From: Chitinophaga pinensis
GTDB taxonomy: Bacteria; Bacteroidota; Bacteroidia; Chitinophagales; Chitinophagaceae
Direction: 5' to 3'
Length of the DNA stretch: 6,969 nucleotides
Assembly (NCBI GenBank): GCA_945866165.1
Contig: CAMBGO010000129.1
Coordinates: 1 to 6,969, forward strand
The notes beneath the pieces were generated by a model. The model was not told the origin of the DNA, ran no database searches, and saw only the letters and a program-made list of their open reading frames with translations. Positions within the stretch are counted from its first letter, which is position 1, and every line of letters starts with the position of its first letter. The position numbers were made by a program, and so were the translations under genes. Positions 1-6,156 of the stretch are shown in pieces.

Positions 1-701
1 TGGTTTTTCTTGTATTCTTCACTTTGCTCAACAGCGTAACCTCCTGCAGCAGATGGATCTGCATAACCAGGTACTTCGATAAATTTCGCACCCAAGCTCA
101 TTACCTCTTCCTTTACTGCCGGCCTTGTATCAAATACTTCTACCACTGAACCTAAACGTTTAGACGTTGCTATAGCTTGCAAACCGGCAACCCCAGCACC
201 TAGAATCAACACTTTTGCTGGCGCAATGCTTCCGGCAGCAGTCATGAACATAGGAAAATACCTTCCATACATACTTGCGGCTGTTAAAACGGCTTTGTAA
301 CCAGCTATATTAGCCTGACTTGAAAGTACATCCATGCTTTGCGCCCTAGTAGTTCTTGGAAGCAATTCCATGCTATATACAATCAACCCTTTATCCAACC
401 ATTGTTTTATTCTTTCCTTTTCAAACCTTGCCTGATACATACCAATAAGTACTGCGCCAGGATGAATATCAATCGAAGGAGGGTCTATAGATAATATAAT
501 ATCCGATGTGGATGCAATTTCTGATGCGGTCTTTATTTCAGCCCCAACTGCTAAGTAGTCATTGTCTGAACAATAGGCACTTATACCTGCGCCACTTTCA
601 ACCCAGACCTTGATATTTTTCTTAATAAGCTGAGCTGCGCCCTCTGCTAGCAATGAAACCCTGGTTTCAGGTGATACTTCCTTTAAAACCCCAACAATCA
701 T
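1..701 (-). CDS. pntA: NAD(P) transhydrogenase subunit alpha, N-terminal part (partial, runs off left edge)
   Basis: Manual translation of the minus strand from the ATG at 701-699 gives 233 open residues starting MIVGVLKEVSPETRVSL, with no stop before the left edge, so the C-terminus is missing. Residues 1-135 look like the AlaDH/PNT N-terminal domain, with the typical RAQSMDVLSSQANIAGYKAV stretch at about 119-138. Then comes a Rossmann nucleotide-binding fold with GAGVAG at about 167-172 and an acidic residue in VFDTR that would contact the NAD ribose. RAQ-x-MD and the following SSQ favour transhydrogenase over alanine dehydrogenase. In this family the alpha subunit binds NAD(H) on the cytoplasmic face of a proton-driven membrane transhydrogenase that makes NADPH. 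Bacteroidota often split alpha into a soluble NAD-binding chain and a small membrane chain; which form this is cannot be seen here. A promoter-like box lies 20 nt upstream. Confidence 0.9.
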   Translation of the reverse strand, partial: MIVGVLKEVSPETRVSLLAEGAAQLIKKNIKVWVESGAGISAYCSDNDYLAVGAEIKTASEIASTSDIILSIDPPSIDIHPGAVLIGMYQARFEKERIKQWLDKGLIVYSMELLPRTTRAQSMDVLSSQANIAGYKAVLTAASMYGRYFPMFMTAAGSIAPAKVLILGAGVAGLQAIATSKRLGSVVEVFDTRPAVKEEVMSLGAKFIEVPGYADPSAAGGYAVEQSEEYKKN

Positions 702-720
702 GATACGTGTTTTGAGGCCA

Positions 721-728
721 CAAATTTA
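721..728 (-). promoter_or_regulatory. Possible -7 promoter box for the transhydrogenase gene
   Basis: The minus strand reads TAAATTTG at 728-721, an exact match to the Bacteroidota -7 consensus TAnnTTTG, about 20 nt before the pntA start codon. This would give a short leader. No good TTTG -33 element is present at the usual 19-21 nt spacing; the nearest TTG (within GATTGC) is only about 14 nt away. Supported only by the box and its position; read-through from the methyltransferase gene is the alternative. Confidence 0.35.
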
Positions 729-760
729 GTCAAATTAGGAATGCAATCACCATCGATTTT

Positions 761-1573
761 TCAAAAATGAACAACAAAATCCTGCTTTTCTAAAAAATCT
801 TTTTTTAAGAAAACCAACCCAATGAAAAAGAGGTCAATCGTGTATTTTACTCTTATATCCTGCTTTATCTCTAGCCAGGCTTGTTCCATATCCTTACTCC
901 AATGAATGTCATCAAAAACAAGTATATCGTTCTCCCCTGAAATGCTGATAATTGTATTAAAATAATGGATAGTAGGTTCATACCGATGATCCCCGTCAAT
1001 ATAGAAAAATTTCTTTCCATTCATACCCACGATAGCAGTCTGCAGTTCTTTTTTGAAATTCCCCTGAATTAACCGAATTCGTTGGAAGCTGTTTCTTTCA
1101 AACCCGACTTGGGCAATTTGGGCAATTTCAGGAGAACCTTCTATTGTAGTGATGGTGGCAAGTGGATTGGCAATTGCCAAATACTGTGTTGTAATACCAA
1201 AAGAAGTACCTAACTCCAATATGGAGTCCGGCTTAAAGTAGTTTACAACCCTGTATAAAAGCCTTGCATATTTTGGTGATTTTAAAGAATACTTGGCCAC
1301 CGAAGAAATAGATCTCTTTGTTTGAGATGTTATAAAAGAACCAGCACCATAATCTTCAATTGAAATGAAATCAGAGGAACGAATCAAATCATTTCTGTAT
1401 TTTTCAATCTTTCCAAATTGGATTTCATTGGCTATTTTCCCCCTCAGTACCTGAATAATGAAATCAAAAACAAATGGCGAGTGAATACCATGCCCCTTTC
1501 GATTTGATGAAAAAACGAGATAAGATAAATATTTTATTGCAAGACGGATTCTATTAGAAACAAGCTTTATCAT
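761..1573 (-). CDS. Class I SAM-dependent methyltransferase, substrate unknown
   Basis: A 270-residue protein starting MIKLVSNRIRLAIKYLSYL. The frame extends upstream to a TTG at 1591, but that start would overlap folA; the ATG at 1573-1571 lies 2 nt after the folA stop and is the better choice. Seen in the sequence: a basic, hydrophobic N-terminus; a GHGIHSPF motif at about 27-34; SAM-binding motif I (LELGTSFG) at about 119-126; an acidic end of strand 2 (IEGS, 144-147) for the SAM ribose; DGDHRYEP at 193-200; and DDIHWS at 221-226. The order fits the Methyltransf_24 type of Rossmann methyltransferase, whose members include O-methyltransferases. The N-terminal 100 residues are outside the catalytic core and may bind substrate or membrane. 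It is last in the apparent phosphatase-thyA-folA transcript, which does not reveal its substrate. The fold is secure; the function is open. Confidence 0.85.
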   Translation of the reverse strand: MIKLVSNRIRLAIKYLSYLVFSSNRKGHGIHSPFVFDFIIQVLRGKIANEIQFGKIEKYRNDLIRSSDFISIEDYGAGSFITSQTKRSISSVAKYSLKSPKYARLLYRVVNYFKPDSILELGTSFGITTQYLAIANPLATITTIEGSPEIAQIAQVGFERNSFQRIRLIQGNFKKELQTAIVGMNGKKFFYIDGDHRYEPTIHYFNTIISISGENDILVFDDIHWSKDMEQAWLEIKQDIRVKYTIDLFFIGLVFLKKDFLEKQDFVVHF

Positions 1574-1575
1574 GT

Positions 1576-2079
1576 CTATAACTTCTCCCAAACCTCAAAA
1601 TCATAATCGAAGGCGTGCTTTTCATCTTTTTGCATGGATATTTTGTCCACTAGCTTGAATCCATGATTTTCATAGTCTGGAAAAAAAACTGTTGCTTCTG
1701 AAAAATTTCCATGAACCCTGGTGATGTATATTTTATCCACCATAGCAATTGATTGCTTATAAATCTCTCCACCACCAATTATAAAAATCTCCTTGCAGTC
1801 GGCTTCAGCTGCTTTTTGTACGGCCAATTCAATGCTTGTTACGAAGTGCACATTATCATATGATGATGATAATGAAGAATCACGTGTAATAACGATATTG
1901 GTCCTGCCAGCTAGGGGCTTACCAGACAAAGTTTCAAATGTTTTTCTCCCCATGATAACAGGCATTCCCCAAGTGGTATTCTTGAAAAAGCGCAGGTCAT
2001 TCGGAAGATGCCATAGCAATCCATCATTCCCGCCAATGGCATTATCATCTGCAACTGCAACCACATGGGAAATAATCAT
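1576..2079 (-). CDS. folA: Dihydrofolate reductase
   Basis: Reduces 7,8-dihydrofolate to tetrahydrofolate with NADPH in the cytoplasm. The 167-residue product begins MIISHVVAVADDNAIG at the ATG 2079-2077. An upstream TTG at 2088 would add three residues, but the ATG gives the normal family N-terminus and length. Diagnostic features are NAIGG at 13-17, the substrate loop GLLWHLPNDLRFF at 20-32 with catalytic Asp28 (equivalent to E. coli Asp27), MGRKTFE at 43-49, the NADPH-binding FIIGGGEIY at 99-107, and YITRVHG at 118-124. A serine-rich stretch (SSLSSSYDN, about 68-76) sits in a surface loop. It follows thyA by 30 nt and precedes the methyltransferase by 2 nt. Pairing with thyA is functional: ThyA is the main consumer of methylene-tetrahydrofolate that leaves dihydrofolate behind. 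Confidence 0.96.
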   Translation of the reverse strand: MIISHVVAVADDNAIGGNDGLLWHLPNDLRFFKNTTWGMPVIMGRKTFETLSGKPLAGRTNIVITRDSSLSSSYDNVHFVTSIELAVQKAAEADCKEIFIIGGGEIYKQSIAMVDKIYITRVHGNFSEATVFFPDYENHGFKLVDKISMQKDEKHAFDYDFEVWEKL

Positions 2080-2109
2080 AAATATCAATTTAGTTTAACA
2101 TAATTAATC

Positions 2110-2904
2110 CTATACAGCCACCGGCGCTTTTATTCCGGGATGCGACTGGTAGCCTTCTAATGTAAAGTCTTCAAAAGAAAATGAAAAAATATCTTTCACT
2201 TCAGGGTTTATCTTCATCAAAGGAAGAGGAAAAGGCTCGCGGCTTAGTTGAAGTGTTGCCTGTTCAATATGATTATTATATAGGTGAACATCACCAAAAC
2301 TGTGCACAAAATCTCCAAGCTCCAAATTGCAAACCTGTGCTATCATCATTGTAAACAATGCATATGATGCAATATTAAAAGGCACACCAAGAAAGACATC
2401 AGCAGAACGTTGATATAGCTGGCAAGACAACTTACCATCTGCTACGTAAAACTGAAATAAGCTATGACAAGGCATTAAGGCCATTTGCGAAAGTTCTCCT
2501 ACATTCCATGCACTTACAATCAACCGCCTACTATCAGGAGTATGCTTTATTTGTTGAATCAGGTCACTTATTTGATCGTGTACCTTACCATCCGGTCCTG
2601 TCCATGAACGCCATTGTTTGCCATACACCGGTCCAAGTTCGCCATTTTCATCGGCCCACTCATTCCATATACTTACGCCATTTTCTTTTAGGTATTTGAC
2701 GTTTGTTTCTCCTTTTAAAAACCACAGCAATTCATAAATAATACTTCTTAAGTGAAGTTTTTTTGTAGTAACCATCGGAAAGCCTTTAGACAAATCAAAG
2801 CGCATTTGATAACCAAAAACACTTTTTGTGCCGGTTCCAGTGCGGTCACCTTTCTCCGTTCCATTTTCCATGATATGCTTCAGCAGGTCGAGATATTGTT
2901 GCAT
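2110..2904 (-). CDS. thyA: Thymidylate synthase
   Basis: Converts dUMP and 5,10-methylene-tetrahydrofolate to dTMP and dihydrofolate; a cytoplasmic homodimer in this family. The product has 264 residues, the same length as the E. coli enzyme, and the key residues fall at the same numbers: Arg21 in GDRTGTGT, Arg126-Arg127 in DSRRLIV (phosphate binding across the dimer), the nucleophile Cys146 in MPCHSLFQFYV, Asp169 in QRSADVFLGVPFNIASY, Asn177, and His207/Tyr209 in GDVHLYNNH. The C-terminus ends in the usual short hydrophobic tail, APVAV. The ATG at 2904-2902 is preceded by an A-rich leader without a Shine-Dalgarno sequence. It lies 21 nt after the phosphatase gene and 30 nt before folA, consistent with co-transcription. 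Nothing is missing or truncated. Confidence 0.98.
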   Translation of the reverse strand: MQQYLDLLKHIMENGTEKGDRTGTGTKSVFGYQMRFDLSKGFPMVTTKKLHLRSIIYELLWFLKGETNVKYLKENGVSIWNEWADENGELGPVYGKQWRSWTGPDGKVHDQISDLIQQIKHTPDSRRLIVSAWNVGELSQMALMPCHSLFQFYVADGKLSCQLYQRSADVFLGVPFNIASYALFTMMIAQVCNLELGDFVHSFGDVHLYNNHIEQATLQLSREPFPLPLMKINPEVKDIFSFSFEDFTLEGYQSHPGIKAPVAV

Positions 2905-2925
2905 TTCTTTACTATATAAAAATCA

Positions 2926-4530
2926 TTATTTAATTACTTCACTAATTACTTTTCCAACGTTACCACTTGGCATCTGAATCTTTAGCATCGCTGCAAGCGT
3001 TGCTGCAATATCAGTCATATAAACTTCACGATTTAAAAAACCTTGTTTTACGCCCCATCCCATCCACAATAAAGGAATATGTGAATCATACGGATACATG
3101 GATCCATGTGTGGTACCCGTTGCACCGCCAAAAAAATAACCTGGTCGGTATACAACCTGAATATCCCCTGCTAACTTTTGGTTAAAGCCTTTAATAAACA
3201 TTTCTTTGAATTCTGAAGGAAGGTTAACAGCATTGATATTTGCATTATCAAAGGCAATCATTATCTCTGGATCCTTGTTTAATTCATTTATGAAAAAAGC
3301 TTTCACCGAATTAAAATCAACCCCAGCAGAATCAATAGAAGATTTATTGAGATAAATCTGATAGTTTTCATTGGCCTCAACTAGGCTAGTAATTGAAAAT
3401 TTATTTTTAGTTGCAAGCTCAGCCCTTTTATTCTGCTTCATCGAAAGCCCAGGCATTTTGTGTTGATTCATAAAAGCTGGAACATGCGCTACTGCATGGT
3501 CTGCTGTCATGAAAAACGTATACTTACCCTTTCCAATTTTCTTATCTAAGTAATCAAAAAAAGAAGCAATCTGTTGGTCAAGTTTTATATAAGTATCTTC
3601 TACTTCAATAGAATTTGGCCCAAACGCATGGCCAATATAGTCGGGACTAGACAAACTTATTGCAATGAAATCAGTGATGTTGTCGACCCCCATCGATTCA
3701 GATTCAATTGCAGCCATTGAAAAATCCAACGTCAATTTGTTTCCCCATGGTGTTGATGCAATTGCGCCATAATTCTTTCCAATATTTGATTCTAGATTAC
3801 GTGGAAATGGATTTTGTTTAAGATTGTTACTTCCAGTGTCACTTTGTATATAACTAGCAAAGGGGAAGCTAAGCTTCCATTCCTTTTTGTATAGTGAGTC
3901 AACTAATTTTTTACCATTAAACGCAATCACCCATGGAGCAAGTTGATTTGTATACCAAGTACTTGTTATGAAATTACCAGATGTTGCATCATACCAATAA
4001 GCCCCATCTGGATTATGTCCTGCTGGCAAAATACTTCCCCGGTCTTTAATAGCAACTCCAACTACTTTTGACCTAAAATTTGTCGCCAACTTTAATTCAT
4101 CAGTAATGGTAGTAGTCATGAGATTCTTGGGCGACATTGGCATGCCTTTGCTTGCAGTTCCCAATAGCGATACAGTATTGTCTTCTACACAATAAACATC
4201 TTTCTTGATTTGTTTATCATACCACTCATTTCCCATGATACCATTAATAGCCGGTACCGATCCTGTGTAAACACAAGCATGTCCGGCTGCAGTAACTGTC
4301 TGGGCATATGGAATAAAGGTGTTTTCACATGAAAAACCTTCCCTGAGAATACGCTTGAACCCATTTTCACCATAACGTGAATTAAACCGATAAACATAAT
4401 CCAACCTCATCTGATCTACCATGATACCTACAACCAACCTTGGAGAAGCCTCAGCTACTGCCTTTTGTTGAGTAAAAGCTGAAGAAACGAGAAAACATAG
4501 AAGCAAAAAAGCGATTGTTTGTTTTTTCAT
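2926..4530 (-). CDS. Secreted PafA-type alkaline phosphatase (phosphate-monoester hydrolase)
   Basis: A 534-residue alkaline phosphatase superfamily protein. Residues 1 to about 20 form a Sec signal peptide (MKK, then IAFLLLCFLVSSAFT) without a lipobox, so a periplasmic or exported enzyme is expected. Probable active-site residues are Asp39 (VDQM), the nucleophile Thr80 in TVTAAGHACVYTG, Asn101 (GNEWYD), Lys162 and Arg164 in KDRGSILPAGH, Asp297 and His301 in SPDYIGHAFGP, Asp344-His345 in TADHAVAHVP, and His475 in THGS, giving the two-zinc site. From memory of the family, Lys162 and Arg164 match the residues that make PafA a phosphomonoesterase rather than a diesterase. Its inferred role is phosphate scavenging from phosphorylated metabolites. 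It is first in the run phosphatase-thyA-folA-methyltransferase, and a promoter-like box lies 25 nt upstream. No Pho-box-like repeat was recognised. It could be called pafA/phoA-like; a gene symbol is withheld. Confidence 0.9.
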   Translation of the reverse strand: MKKQTIAFLLLCFLVSSAFTQQKAVAEASPRLVVGIMVDQMRLDYVYRFNSRYGENGFKRILREGFSCENTFIPYAQTVTAAGHACVYTGSVPAINGIMGNEWYDKQIKKDVYCVEDNTVSLLGTASKGMPMSPKNLMTTTITDELKLATNFRSKVVGVAIKDRGSILPAGHNPDGAYWYDATSGNFITSTWYTNQLAPWVIAFNGKKLVDSLYKKEWKLSFPFASYIQSDTGSNNLKQNPFPRNLESNIGKNYGAIASTPWGNKLTLDFSMAAIESESMGVDNITDFIAISLSSPDYIGHAFGPNSIEVEDTYIKLDQQIASFFDYLDKKIGKGKYTFFMTADHAVAHVPAFMNQHKMPGLSMKQNKRAELATKNKFSITSLVEANENYQIYLNKSSIDSAGVDFNSVKAFFINELNKDPEIMIAFDNANINAVNLPSEFKEMFIKGFNQKLAGDIQVVYRPGYFFGGATGTTHGSMYPYDSHIPLLWMGWGVKQGFLNREVYMTDIAATLAAMLKIQMPSGNVGKVISEVIK

Positions 4531-4554
4531 TCTAGATATTTACTTATCAGGAAA

Positions 4555-4584
4555 CAAAGATACGGGGAATGAGAACTATTCATA
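4555..4584 (-). promoter_or_regulatory. Putative promoter of the phosphatase-thyA-folA transcript
   Basis: The minus strand has TATCTTTG at 4562-4555, an exact match to the Bacteroidota -7 consensus TAnnTTTG. A weak -33 candidate, TATG at 4584-4581, lies 18 nt upstream. The predicted start site falls near 4549, giving a leader of about 20 nt before the phosphatase ATG. The -7 box is convincing; the -33 element is poor. Confidence 0.5.
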
Positions 4585-4611
4585 TAATTGAGATATTCAG
4601 GATTTCAGCCA

Positions 4612-4641
4612 TTGAAGTAAAACTTAAAAATTTTATCTTTG
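4612..4641 (+). promoter_or_regulatory. Putative promoter of the alpha-oxoamine synthase gene
   Basis: TTG at 4612-4614, a 19-nt spacer, and TATCTTTG at 4634-4641 fit the Bacteroidota primary sigma-factor promoter (TTTG, about 19-21 nt, TAnnTTTG) very well. The predicted start site is near 4647, giving a leader of about 24 nt ending in an AT-rich stretch before the ATG at 4671. The -7 box is the same octamer as in the divergent promoter at 4555-4562. Confidence 0.65.
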
Positions 4642-4670
4642 CAAAGTCTTAAACCTATAATTATATAAAA

Positions 4671-5927
4671 ATGGCAGATATATTCGAAAGACTCATAAAA
4701 AATTACGGTCCCCTTGGTCAATACAGAGAAAGAGCACATGGCTATTTTGCCTTCCCTAAACTGGAAGGAGAAATTTCCAATAGAATGAAATTTAGGGGAG
4801 CTGAAAAAATTGTTTGGAGTCTTAATAACTACTTAGGACTGGCAAACCACCCAGAAGTGCGTAAAACGGATGCTGATGCGGCACATCAATATGGCTTGGC
4901 TTCCCCCATGGGCGCAAGGATGATGAGTGGAAATACAAATCAACATGAGCAGCTGGAAATGGAATTAGCAGCGTTTGAGTCCAAAGAAGACTCAATTTTA
5001 TTGAATTTTGGCTATCAGGGTATTCTAAGTTTAATTGATGTATTGTGCAGCAGACATGATGTGATTGTATATGATGCCGAATGTCATGCCTGTATTATTG
5101 ATGGTTTGAGACTTCATGCAGGTCACCGCTTTGTTTTCAAGCACAACGATATCGAGGACTGTGAAAAACAACTTCAACGTGCTACTGCACTTATAGATAA
5201 ACAACAGGCTGGTGGAATTCTACTCATAACAGAAGGTGTTTTTGGGATGGCTGGAGACCAGGGTAAATTGAAGGAATTAATGTCACTAAGACCAAAGTAT
5301 TCTTTTCGCATACTGGTTGATGATGCACATGGTTTCGGAACCCTAGGAAAAACAGGTGCTGGCGCTGGTGAAGCACAAGGCGTTCAGGATCAAATCGACC
5401 TCTATTTTTCAACTTTCGCAAAGTCAATGGCTTCAATTGGAGCTTTTATTGCGGGTCCAAAACAGATAATTGACTACATCCGTTACAATATTCGAAGTCA
5501 AATCTTTGCAAAATCGTTGCCCATGCCCATCGTAATGGGAAATTTAAAGAGACTTGAGCTGTTAAGGACAAAACCTGAGCTTAAAGACAAGCTTTGGGAA
5601 AATGCCTTAAAACTTCAAAAGGGCTTAAAAGAAAAAGGATTTGATATCGGCAAAACAGATTCAGTGGTAACACCCGTTTATATGAAAGGTGGCGTTGAAG
5701 AAGCAACGCACATGGTAACAGACCTCAGGGAAAACTTCAATATCTTCTGCTCAATTGTTGTTTACCCGGTCATCCCTAAGGGGCACATTATTTACCGACT
5801 CATTCCAACAGCAGTGCATACCGATGAAGATATTGCACTCACATTAAAGGCTTTTGAAGAAACAAAGAAGAAATTAGATGAAGGGAAATACAAAAGTGAG
5901 GAAATCGCTCCAATGGCAGAAGTATAA
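4671..5927 (+). CDS. PLP-dependent alpha-oxoamine synthase, serine palmitoyltransferase-like
   Basis: A 418-residue fold-type I PLP enzyme of the family containing serine palmitoyltransferase, KBL (glycine C-acetyltransferase), BioF and HemA. These join an amino acid to an acyl thioester with loss of CO2. Seen: NNYLGLANHP at 52-61; GARMMSGNTNQHEQLE at 81-96, the family's acyl-thioester/dimer region; His139 in CHACIIDG, expected to stack on PLP; Asp217 and His220 in LVDDAHGFGTLG; the Schiff-base Lys251 in STFAKSMASIGAFIAG; and Arg376 in IIYRLIPTAVHT for the substrate carboxylate. The TFAKSMAS form resembles serine palmitoyltransferases more than KBL or BioF. The N-terminal 45 residues (GPLGQYRERAHGYFAFPKLEG) and a charged C-terminal tail (about 398-418) frame the core. 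Most likely it makes the long-chain base of sphingolipids; a cysteate-using enzyme for sulfonolipids is the main alternative. It is monocistronic, with its own promoter. Confidence 0.85.
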   Translation: MADIFERLIKNYGPLGQYRERAHGYFAFPKLEGEISNRMKFRGAEKIVWSLNNYLGLANHPEVRKTDADAAHQYGLASPMGARMMSGNTNQHEQLEMELAAFESKEDSILLNFGYQGILSLIDVLCSRHDVIVYDAECHACIIDGLRLHAGHRFVFKHNDIEDCEKQLQRATALIDKQQAGGILLITEGVFGMAGDQGKLKELMSLRPKYSFRILVDDAHGFGTLGKTGAGAGEAQGVQDQIDLYFSTFAKSMASIGAFIAGPKQIIDYIRYNIRSQIFAKSLPMPIVMGNLKRLELLRTKPELKDKLWENALKLQKGLKEKGFDIGKTDSVVTPVYMKGGVEEATHMVTDLRENFNIFCSIVVYPVIPKGHIIYRLIPTAVHTDEDIALTLKAFEETKKKLDEGKYKSEEIAPMAEV

Positions 5928-5958
5928 TTAGTGATTCCCTAGATAGCGCTGAGATTTT

Positions 5959-5990
5959 AAAAAAAGGGGGCAGGATGAAAACCCAGCCCC
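5959..5990 (-). terminator. GC-rich hairpin with minus-strand T-tract (intrinsic terminator facing left)
   Basis: GGGGC at 5967-5971 pairs with GCCCC at 5986-5990. After an A/A mismatch (5972/5985), GG at 5973-5974 pairs with CC at 5983-5984, leaving an 8-nt loop. On the minus strand the stem is followed directly by seven T residues (complement of 5959-5965), a classical Rho-independent terminator. On the plus strand the stem is followed by GTTAATCC, without a T-tract, so it would be a poor terminator for the alpha-oxoamine synthase gene that ends 39 nt before it, although the stem may still define that mRNA's 3' end. The nearest minus-strand gene that could use it is the LolA-like gene beyond ubiX. 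Confidence 0.55.
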
Positions 5991-6074
5991 GTTAATCCAA
6001 TTTCCTTTGAAAACCACATCTAAAACGAGAACTCACAGGTATTATTGTGTTGATTTGATTTTTTAAATGGTTTT

Positions 6075-6110
6075 ACCCTGAAAATCAATCAAAATCTATT
6101 ATTTCAGGGT
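6075..6110. repeat. 9-bp inverted repeat upstream of ubiX
   Basis: ACCCTGAAA at 6075-6083 and TTTCAGGGT at 6102-6110 are perfect inverted copies separated by 18 nt of AT-rich sequence. The centre lies about 64 nt before the ubiX ATG. No T-tract follows on either strand, so it is not an obvious terminator. It could be a two-half-site operator or an RNA hairpin with a large loop. No function can be assigned from the sequence. Confidence 0.45.
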
Positions 6111-6129
6111 CATCCTAACTATTTTAATT

Positions 6130-6137
6130 AACCTTTG
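6130..6137 (+). promoter_or_regulatory. Weak -7-like box before ubiX
   Basis: AACCTTTG at 6130-6137 ends in the TTTG of the Bacteroidota -7 consensus TAnnTTTG but has AA in place of TA, and no TTTG -33 element lies at the expected spacing. It is 19 nt before the ubiX start, the right distance for a short leader. Offered as the best available candidate only. Confidence 0.25.
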
Positions 6138-6156
6138 TTATATAAAAAACATTCAG

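Noticed and set aside
741..758. Small inverted repeat AATC/GATT between the methyltransferase and transhydrogenase genes, considered as a terminator
   Set aside because: Only four base pairs without a GC-rich stem; too weak to call.
1858..1880. Short ATG/ATGATGATA-like tandem run in folA
   Set aside because: It encodes the serine-rich surface loop of dihydrofolate reductase in frame and is too short to be treated as a repeat element.
1793..2098. Open frame of 101 codons on the plus strand
   Set aside because: It lies wholly antisense to folA, whose motifs are unambiguous, and its translation shows no recognisable domain.
2508..2699. Open frame of 63 codons on the plus strand
   Set aside because: It is antisense to the catalytic region of thyA and has no recognisable features.
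2967..3185. Open frame of 72 codons on the plus strand
   Set aside because: It is antisense to the C-terminal part of the phosphatase gene and has no domain signature.
4185..4397. Open frame of 70 codons on the minus strand
   Set aside because: It overlaps the phosphatase gene in another frame, within the conserved active-site region of that protein.
5224..5436. Open frame of 70 codons on the minus strand
   Set aside because: It is antisense to the PLP-binding core of the alpha-oxoamine synthase.
6042..6056. CACA/TGTG hairpin in the intergenic region
   Set aside because: Four base pairs only, without a T-tract; expected by chance.
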